Part shown: one piece after another, positions 1-5,092 of the stretch
Layout: each line of letters starts with the position of its first letter
Position numbering within the stretch: position 1 is the stretch's first letter
Assembly (NCBI GenBank): GCA_938039765.1
Contig: CALHTV010000167.1
Coordinates: 1-5,092 of the forward strand
Length of the DNA stretch: 5,092 bases
Origin: an uncultured Dictyoglomus sp.
GTDB taxonomy: Bacteria; Dictyoglomota; Dictyoglomia; Dictyoglomales; Dictyoglomaceae
Direction: 5' to 3'
Notes under the pieces: model-generated
The model's database searches: none
Seen by the model: the letters and a program-made list of their open reading frames with translations, nothing else
Told to the model about the DNA's origin: nothing
Program-made: the position numbers and the translations under genes

Positions 1-19
1 CCTAGTACCCTCAGGATTA

Positions 20-2506
20 TTGGAGAATATTCTTCTCAACTTAAAAGGCAAAGATTTACAAGAAGCACTTTTAGAAGAGGGTTTAATATCAAAAGAGAAA
101 TTAACAGATTTTCTAGCTGAGATTTTGGAATGGAAAGTACTTACTGGAAAAGAGTTTAAGCCTGACGAAGAAGCAATGAAAAGTATTCCGCCTTTTTTGA
201 TTAAATTTCACAATTTTATACCCTTAAAAATTGAAGAAAAAACCCTTCACGTTGGATTTTTCCCTCCTGTGAGACTTAGTGCAATAGAGGATATAAGGTT
301 ACTTACTGGTTTTTCGGTAGAACCCTACTTACTTAAATACTCTGAAGTTAGCGAAGAGTTAGAGCTAAAACCAAAAAAAGAAATCATAAAAGAAGAGAAT
401 ATTGGAGTGAAAGCCTTGGAGGAGGATATAGCTAAGATTATTGAAGAATTAGCTCCCGAAGGAGGTATCTTAGAGGCAGGAACTATGAGTGATTTATCTT
501 CTGAAAATGTTGTAGATTCTGTGGAAATAGAGCTGCTTTCTGAAAAAAACATCGAAAATCAGGATGAAAGTGTACAAACCTTCGAAATTAAACAAGAGCC
601 TATAAATGAAGTACTGTCTCAAATAGAAGAAATAGAAATTGTTGAAGAAAGCCCAGAAGTAAGTTTGGAAGAATCTAAAAGTGATACTTTGAAAAAGAGT
701 GATAAAGATCTTGCTAGTAAAATTATTGAAAGTGTAAAAAGTAGTTTATCTTCTTCAGAGAAAACCACCTTAGATGAGAAAAGAGCTACAAGACGTACTA
801 CTCAGCGTCCATCAGGCAGAAGAAAATTGTTAGGGGAGACATTGTTAGAAAAAAAGATCATTACAAAAGAACAGTTAGATGAAGCTTTGAGTTTATCTTC
901 AAAGAAAGGTATAAGACTTGGCGAAGCATTACTGGAGCTAAAATTAATAGATGATTATCAATTAGCTCAAATTTTAAGTGAACAGCTTGGTATTCCTTAT
1001 AGGTCTCTACGAGATATAAAGGTTGATGTTAATCTGGCAAAAATAATACCACCTCAGAAGGCAAGAGATAATCTTGTGCTTCCCTTATATAGAGAAAACG
1101 GAAAAATAATTGTAGGCATGGTAGATCCGAGCAATATATTAATTCTTGATGATTTACGAGTAATAACTAAAAGTGATGTAATTCCTATAATTGTTCCGAG
1201 AAATGAGCTTGTTGATGCTATAAACCAAATATGGGGAAGTGAAGAGGTAGAAAAAGTTTTAGAAGAAATTATAGTGCAAAAGGAGGAGGAAGAGACTCAG
1301 TATCAAGAAGTATCTTTAGAAGAAATATCTTCTCAGGAAGGGCCTATAGCAAAACTTGTGAACAGTATTTTAGCTGACGCAGTGAAGAGAGGGGCAAGTG
1401 ATATACATATAGAACCCACTGAAAAAAATGTTAGAGTTAGATTTAGAATTGATGGTATTCTTCATGAGATTATGTTTGTACAGAAGAGATTCCAAGCGGC
1501 TATTGTATCAAGGATTAAAATTATGAGTGATATGGATATATCAGAAAGGAGAATTCCACAAGATGGTCGTATTAAGGCAAAGATTGGAGGAGAAGTTTAT
1601 GATTTTCGTGTTTCCACGTTACCTGGAGTTTTTGGGGAAAAGGTAGTTCTAAGAATATTAGGAAGAGGATCTATCTCCTTGTCTCTTGAGAATTTAGGAT
1701 TCTCAGAACACAACTACGAAAGATATTTAAAAATGCTAAAAACACCCTACGGAATTATTCTTGTCACAGGTCCAACAGGAAGTGGTAAGTCTACCACTCT
1801 TTATGCTTCTTTGAACATGATAAATTCTCCTGATATAAACATTATTACTGTGGAAGATCCTGTAGAGTATCAGCTTCCGGGAATTCACCAAGTACAGGTT
1901 AATCCAAAGGCAGGTCTTACCTTTGCTTCAGCGTTAAGATCCATATTAAGACAAGACCCTGATGTGGTACTTGTGGGAGAGATTCGTGATGAGGAGACTG
2001 CAAGAATTGCTATTCAAGCTGCATTGACAGGTCACTTAGTGCTTTCAACTTTACATACTAATGATGCTCCGTCTGCTGTTACGAGATTGATAGATATGGG
2101 AATTGAGCCTTTCCTTATTAGTTCTTCTTTATTAGGGGCTGTGGCCCAAAGACTTGTAAGGACTATATGTCCTAATTGTAAGGCTCCTTACGAACCTACT
2201 AAGGAGGAAATAGAGGCTATAAAGGCTACTTTGGGAGATATAGATTTGTCAAATGTAACTTTTTACAAAGGCAAAGGTTGTCCTAAGTGTAACGGAAAAG
2301 GATATAAGGGAAGAACTGCTATTCATGAGATTATGCTCATGAATGATGAGATAAGGGACTTGGTATTAAAGAAGGCATCGAGAGAGACCATAAAAGAAGT
2401 TGCAAGAAAACACGGTATGGTAACCTTAAGAGAAGATGGAATGCAAAAAGTTTTAAAAGGTATGACTACAGTTGAAGAGGTAATGAGAGTAACTGCTGCA
2501 GATTAA
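20..2506 (+). CDS. pilB: Type IV pilus extension ATPase PilB (GspE/PilB family), two N-terminal T2SSE_N domains
   Basis: Cytoplasmic hexameric ATPase that powers pilin addition at the inner-membrane platform. Seen in the 828 aa product: a first T2SSE_N-like domain (about residues 7-115), a long acidic Ser/Glu/Lys-rich linker (about 116-266), a second T2SSE_N/MshEN-like domain (about 270-405), then the secretion ATPase core. The core has Walker A GPTGSGKST (584-592), an Asp box starting at E612-D613, Walker B DPDVVLVGEIRD (646-657, with E654), a His box GHLVLSTLHTND (671-682), and a zinc tetracysteine (C717/C720 and C754/C757). Most PilB proteins are near 560-600 aa; the extra length is the duplicated N-terminal domain plus linker, a layout reminiscent of Thermus PilF. 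The start chosen is TTG at 20, with only a weak AGGA 3 nt upstream. The frame is open to the window edge, so an upstream start is possible. The neighbouring pilT favours PilB over GspE of type II secretion. Confidence 0.95.
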   Translation: MENILLNLKGKDLQEALLEEGLISKEKLTDFLAEILEWKVLTGKEFKPDEEAMKSIPPFLIKFHNFIPLKIEEKTLHVGFFPPVRLSAIEDIRLLTGFSVEPYLLKYSEVSEELELKPKKEIIKEENIGVKALEEDIAKIIEELAPEGGILEAGTMSDLSSENVVDSVEIELLSEKNIENQDESVQTFEIKQEPINEVLSQIEEIEIVEESPEVSLEESKSDTLKKSDKDLASKIIESVKSSLSSSEKTTLDEKRATRRTTQRPSGRRKLLGETLLEKKIITKEQLDEALSLSSKKGIRLGEALLELKLIDDYQLAQILSEQLGIPYRSLRDIKVDVNLAKIIPPQKARDNLVLPLYRENGKIIVGMVDPSNILILDDLRVITKSDVIPIIVPRNELVDAINQIWGSEEVEKVLEEIIVQKEEEETQYQEVSLEEISSQEGPIAKLVNSILADAVKRGASDIHIEPTEKNVRVRFRIDGILHEIMFVQKRFQAAIVSRIKIMSDMDISERRIPQDGRIKAKIGGEVYDFRVSTLPGVFGEKVVLRILGRGSISLSLENLGFSEHNYERYLKMLKTPYGIILVTGPTGSGKSTTLYASLNMINSPDINIITVEDPVEYQLPGIHQVQVNPKAGLTFASALRSILRQDPDVVLVGEIRDEETARIAIQAALTGHLVLSTLHTNDAPSAVTRLIDMGIEPFLISSSLLGAVAQRLVRTICPNCKAPYEPTKEEIEAIKATLGDIDLSNVTFYKGKGCPKCNGKGYKGRTAIHEIMLMNDEIRDLVLKKASRETIKEVARKHGMVTLREDGMQKVLKGMTTVEEVMRVTAAD

Positions 2507-2507
2507 T

Positions 2508-2514
2508 GGGAGGT
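2508..2514 (+). promoter_or_regulatory. Ribosome binding site of pilT
   Basis: GGGAGGT lies in the 18-nt gap after the pilB TAA (2504-2506), 10 nt before the pilT ATG at 2525. It is a strong Shine-Dalgarno match and fixes the pilT start. The gap is too short for a convincing separate promoter or terminator, so pilT is presumably co-transcribed with pilB. Confidence 0.8.
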
Positions 2515-2524
2515 ATAGAGATAT

Positions 2525-3607
2525 ATGAAAGAAGAACTTTCGATTATTGAGATTCTCCAAAGTGCTCTTCAAAAGGAAGCCTCAGATGTGCATATTACAT
2601 CAGGAATTCCCCCAGTTTTTCGTATAAAGGGACATTTAATACCTCAAACCCAATATCCTACACTTACGCCTCAATTAACTTATAGACTTATATTTAGCCT
2701 TTTGACTGAAGAGCAAAAGCAAAAATTACAGGAAAATAAAGAGTTGGATTTCTCAGTAGGAATCAGCGGAGAGGGTAGGTTTAGAGTAAATGCTTTTTGG
2801 CAAAGAGGAAGCCTTGCAGCAGTATTTAGATTAATACCTTGGAAAATTCCAACAATAGAGGAGTTAAGGTTACCATTAGTTTTGAAAGATTTGGCTGCTC
2901 TTCCAAGAGGACTAATACTAGTAACTGGACCTACAGGAAGTGGTAAGTCTACTACTCTTGCTTCTATGATTGACTATATAAACTCAAATTTTAGTAGGCA
3001 TATTATTACTATTGAGGATCCTATTGAGTATTTACATACTCACAAAAAGTCTATTGTTAACCAAAGAGAAGTAGGAAGCGATACCTATTCTTTTGCAAAT
3101 GCTTTAAGGTCAGCTTTAAGAGAGGATCCTGATGTAATCCTCGTAGGTGAGATGCGAGACTTAGAAACCACAGCTATAGCCATAACGGCAGCAGAGACAG
3201 GACACTTAGTAATGGCTACTCTGCATACTGTAGATGCTGTACAAAGTATAGAAAGAATTGTAGACCAATTCCCTGCCCATCAGCAGCAACAGATAAGATT
3301 GCAACTTTCTGGAGTTATACAAGGTATCATATCTCAACAACTTTTACCAAGAAAGGATGGCACAGGAAGAATTGTTGCAACAGAGATTTTAATTGGAATT
3401 CCAGCTGTAAGAAGTTTGATAAGAGAAGGAAAAACCCCACAAATATATAGTGTAATTCAAACGGGGGGAAGATATGGAATGCAAACAATGGATCAAAGTC
3501 TTGCAGATCTTGTGAAAAAAGGACTTATTTCTCAAGAAGTAGCCTTTGAAAGGGCAGTGAATAGAGAGGAATTAATCCGTCTTTTGGGGGGAGAAGTAAG
3601 GAGGTGA
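2525..3607 (+). CDS. pilT: Type IV pilus retraction ATPase PilT
   Basis: Cytoplasmic hexameric ATPase that drives pilus disassembly and so twitching motility, surface sensing or DNA uptake. The 360 aa length is normal for PilT. Seen: an N-terminal PAS-like region (about 1-100) with the family segment ASDVHITSGIPPVFRIKG (19-36), Walker A GPTGSGKST (135-143), an Asp box around E164-D165, Walker B DPDVILVGEMRD (201-212, with E209), a His box GHLVMATLHTVDA (226-238), and AVRSLIREGK (294-303). The last is the PilT-specific counterpart of the AIRNLIRE retraction motif. It has no T2SSE_N domain and no zinc cysteines, which separates it from PilB. The ATG at 2525 has a well-placed Shine-Dalgarno. The gene sits 18 nt after pilB and 8 nt before pilC. 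All key nucleotide-binding motifs are intact, so an active enzyme is expected. A PilU-type paralogue is less likely given the retained AIRNLIRE-like motif and the position beside pilB and pilC. Confidence 0.96.
   Translation: MKEELSIIEILQSALQKEASDVHITSGIPPVFRIKGHLIPQTQYPTLTPQLTYRLIFSLLTEEQKQKLQENKELDFSVGISGEGRFRVNAFWQRGSLAAVFRLIPWKIPTIEELRLPLVLKDLAALPRGLILVTGPTGSGKSTTLASMIDYINSNFSRHIITIEDPIEYLHTHKKSIVNQREVGSDTYSFANALRSALREDPDVILVGEMRDLETTAIAITAAETGHLVMATLHTVDAVQSIERIVDQFPAHQQQQIRLQLSGVIQGIISQQLLPRKDGTGRIVATEILIGIPAVRSLIREGKTPQIYSVIQTGGRYGMQTMDQSLADLVKKGLISQEVAFERAVNREELIRLLGGEVRR
3598..3607 (+). promoter_or_regulatory. Ribosome binding site of pilC, embedded in the end of pilT
   Basis: AAGGAGGTGA is a full-length match to the consensus anti-Shine-Dalgarno complement. 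It covers the last pilT codons (Arg-Arg) and includes the pilT stop TGA (3605-3607). It ends 8 nt before the pilC ATG at 3616. Ribosomes finishing pilT stop on the pilC binding site, which fits coupled translation of the two proteins. Confidence 0.85.
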
Positions 3608-3615
3608 GGGGATAG

Positions 3616-4845
3616 ATGGCTAAAGTATATGTTTATCAAGCACGAAATATGAAAGGTGAGTTAGTCACTGGAGAATATGAAGCAGAAAACATGAGAGAGG
3701 TAGCCATAAGGTTAAGAGGAATGAATTTGTACCCTATAAGAATAGAGGAGAAAAGAACGCCCTCCTCATTTTTCAGTTTAACATTAGCGCCTAAAAAGGA
3801 AAGAGTTGGAAAGGTAAAGTTAACGGATCTTACAGTGTTTACAAGACAGTTTGCTACAATGATTAATGCAGGCCTTTCTCTTTCTACTTGTCTAAATATT
3901 CTCTCTGAACAGAGTGAAAGTAAAGCATTAAAGCAGATACTAAAGGAAGTTCAGAGAATGGTAGATGAAGGAAGTTCTCTTTCTGAGGCTTTTGCAAAAT
4001 TTCCTAATGTTTTTTCTCCTTTATATATAAATATGGTGAAAGCAGCAGAATCTGCTGGAACCCTCGATGAAACTTTGGAAAGACTTGCAGTGACTCTTGA
4101 AAAGCAACAGGAATTAAGAAGAAAAATAAAATCTGCCATGACTTACCCAGTTATAGTGTTGATCATTGCTATTGGAGCTGGTTTTGGCATGTTGACCTTT
4201 CTTGTTCCTATATTTGCAGGTATGTTTGAAAGTATGGGAGCTCAACTTCCTTTACCTACTGCCATACTCTTAAAGATGAGTAAATTTATAACTAGCAATA
4301 TTCTTTTGATTTTGCTTGGGGCAATAATTTTAGTGCTGGGAGCCATAAGAGCTTGGAAGAATCCTAAGATAAAGGATAAAATAGACGAAATAATTTTGAA
4401 GATTCCAGTTTTTGGAGGCTTAATTCAAAAGACCTCAGTGGTAAATTTTGCGACCACTCTTGCAGCTCAGGTAAGAACTGGAGTTCCTATCCTTCAAGCA
4501 TTACAGCTCGCCGGACAAACAGCAGGAAATAGTGTGTTTAGAAAAGCAATTGATTTAACAAGGCAAAGGGTTAGAGAAGGAGAAAGAATTGCGCCTGTTT
4601 TAAGGGAAACAAAGGTATTCCCACCAATGGTGGTACATATGATATCTATTGGAGAAGAATCTGGTTCTTTGGAACAAATGTTAAATAAGATCGCAGAATT
4701 TTATGAAGGTGAAGTAGCAGCAGCGGTTGAGAGTTTGACTTCTCTTATTGAGCCTTTAATGATGGTATTTGTGGGTGGTATAGTTGGTGGAATGCTAATT
4801 GCATTATACTTACCTATATTCACCATGTTCCAGTACATAAAATGA
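3616..4845 (+). CDS. pilC: Type IV pilus inner-membrane platform protein PilC (GspF family)
   Basis: Polytopic inner-membrane protein that forms the platform on which PilB and PilT act and through which pilin is fed into the fibre. The 409 aa length is typical. Seen: an N-terminal cytoplasmic segment (1-65) starting AKVYVYQARNMKGELVTGE, the usual PilC/GspF opening; a first T2SSF domain (about 72-197); and a second, repeated one (about 274-398). The repeat is visible as FTRQFATMINAGLSLSTCL (75-93) against VNFATTLAAQVRTGVPILQAL (276-296), each followed by an ESAG/EESG element (145-148 and 347-350). Predicted membrane segments are about 177-200, 226-245 and 380-402, the standard three. The ATG at 3616 follows an ideal Shine-Dalgarno. 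The stop overlaps the start of the downstream sigma gene by ATGA. GspF of type II secretion is the main alternative, made unlikely by the adjacent pilT. Confidence 0.95.
   Translation: MAKVYVYQARNMKGELVTGEYEAENMREVAIRLRGMNLYPIRIEEKRTPSSFFSLTLAPKKERVGKVKLTDLTVFTRQFATMINAGLSLSTCLNILSEQSESKALKQILKEVQRMVDEGSSLSEAFAKFPNVFSPLYINMVKAAESAGTLDETLERLAVTLEKQQELRRKIKSAMTYPVIVLIIAIGAGFGMLTFLVPIFAGMFESMGAQLPLPTAILLKMSKFITSNILLILLGAIILVLGAIRAWKNPKIKDKIDEIILKIPVFGGLIQKTSVVNFATTLAAQVRTGVPILQALQLAGQTAGNSVFRKAIDLTRQRVREGERIAPVLRETKVFPPMVVHMISIGEESGSLEQMLNKIAEFYEGEVAAAVESLTSLIEPLMMVFVGGIVGGMLIALYLPIFTMFQYIK
4842..4845 (+). other. ATGA stop/start overlap between pilC and the sigma factor gene
   Basis: The sigma gene's ATG (4842-4844) shares bases with the pilC TGA (4843-4845). 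The 25 nt upstream are AT/C-rich, with no purine run resembling a Shine-Dalgarno. This arrangement is typical of translation by termination and re-initiation, so sigma synthesis probably depends on pilC translation. The overlap is directly visible; the coupling is inference. Confidence 0.8.
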
Positions 4846-5092
4846 TAAAACCCGCTTTAGAGCTTTGGCTAAAGTATAGAGAAACAGGGGATAAAAAAGT
4901 TCTTGAGGAACTCCTTGAAGTTTTTGATGATCTGATATACTACTGGGCTTCAAAGTTTACTTCTTATGGAGAGCCTTTAGAAGACTTAGTACAAATAGGT
5001 TATCTTGGCTTTTTAAAGGCTGTTGAAAACTATGATCCTGAAAAGGGTGATCTTTCCACATACATTTCTCATTACGTATTAGGTGAAATAAG
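4842..5092 (+). CDS. Sigma-70 family RNA polymerase sigma factor, N-terminal part (cut by window end)
   Basis: Promoter-recognition subunit of RNA polymerase, of the alternative (group 3, SigB/SigF/FliA-like) type. Only 83 codons are in the window, with no stop before the edge. The product opens MIKPALELWLKYRETGDKKV with no long region 1.1. A helix follows, then sigma region 2: the core-binding stretch EDLVQIGYLGFLKAVENYDP (47-66) and the start of region 2.3, STYISHYVLGEI (72-83). This strongly resembles the DLxQxGxxGLxxAxxxFDP...FSTYA...GEI(R) pattern of sporulation/stress and flagellar sigma factors. Regions 2.4, 3 and 4 lie outside, so the subgroup cannot be fixed. The segment between EKG and STY is one residue shorter than in most relatives. 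ATG at 4842 is the only plausible start; it overlaps the pilC stop. Its position suggests co-expression with the pilus motor; regulation of pilus genes is only a hypothesis. Confidence 0.88.
   Translation, partial: MIKPALELWLKYRETGDKKVLEELLEVFDDLIYYWASKFTSYGEPLEDLVQIGYLGFLKAVENYDPEKGDLSTYISHYVLGEI

Noticed and set aside
325..552. Open reading frame on the minus strand inside the pilB linker region
   Set aside because: It is antisense to a clearly coding stretch. Its Ser/Phe-rich product mirrors the Glu/Lys-rich plus-strand codons, and it shows no recognisable domain.
1278..1290. AAAGGAGGAGGA run inside pilB just before the ATPase core, considered as an internal ribosome binding site for a short PilB form
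   Set aside because: No ATG, GTG or TTG in the pilB frame follows within a usable distance. The run is explained by Lys/Glu codons in an acidic linker.
1775..1794. 20-nt exact match with positions 2933-2952, considered as a direct repeat or recombination site
   Set aside because: Both copies encode the Walker A motif of homologous ATPases (PilB and PilT). Conserved protein sequence with shared codon preference explains the identity.
20..2506. Reading this locus as a type II secretion gspE/gspF pair
   Set aside because: The gene between them carries the PilT AIRNLIRE-like motif, and retraction ATPases are not part of type II secretion operons.
3951..4139. Short minus-strand open reading frame opposite pilC
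   Set aside because: It lies wholly inside the conserved first T2SSF domain of pilC and its product shows no recognisable features. It is a shadow frame.
4846..4880. Possible transcription terminator after pilC
   Set aside because: No GC-rich hairpin followed by a T-run is visible, and the stretch is the coding start of the sigma factor gene.

Overview
The window is a single, densely packed, plus-strand run of type IV pilus motor genes: pilB, then pilT, then pilC, followed by the start of a sigma-70 family sigma factor gene that runs off the right edge. Base composition is AT-rich. Arginine is written mostly as AGA/AGG and isoleucine often as ATA, a codon habit common in low-GC thermophilic bacteria. 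My best guess is a Dictyoglomus-like thermophile. This rests on general character rather than a database match, so it is only moderately likely; other low-GC thermophilic lineages remain possible.

Layout: positions 1-19 are too short to interpret. The pilB reading frame is open through them, so its true start may lie upstream. pilB (20-2506) encodes the extension ATPase, with two N-terminal T2SSE_N/MshEN-type domains separated by a long acidic linker. pilT (2525-3607) encodes the retraction ATPase and follows after 18 nt with a good Shine-Dalgarno. pilC (3616-4845) encodes the inner-membrane platform protein and follows after 8 nt; its Shine-Dalgarno is formed by the last codons of pilT. The sigma factor gene (4842 to the window end) overlaps the pilC stop by 4 nt (ATGA) and has no visible Shine-Dalgarno. 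There is no intergenic stretch longer than 18 nt, and I see no terminator, promoter, RNA gene, repeat array or mobile element.

How they work together: PilB and PilT are opposing hexameric ATPases that dock on the cytoplasmic face of PilC to add or remove pilin subunits. Having PilT beside PilB and PilC argues for a retractile type IV pilus rather than a type II secretion system. The overlapping sigma gene is the least expected element. It suggests that an alternative sigma factor is made with the pilus motor, though whether it controls pilus genes cannot be told from this window.
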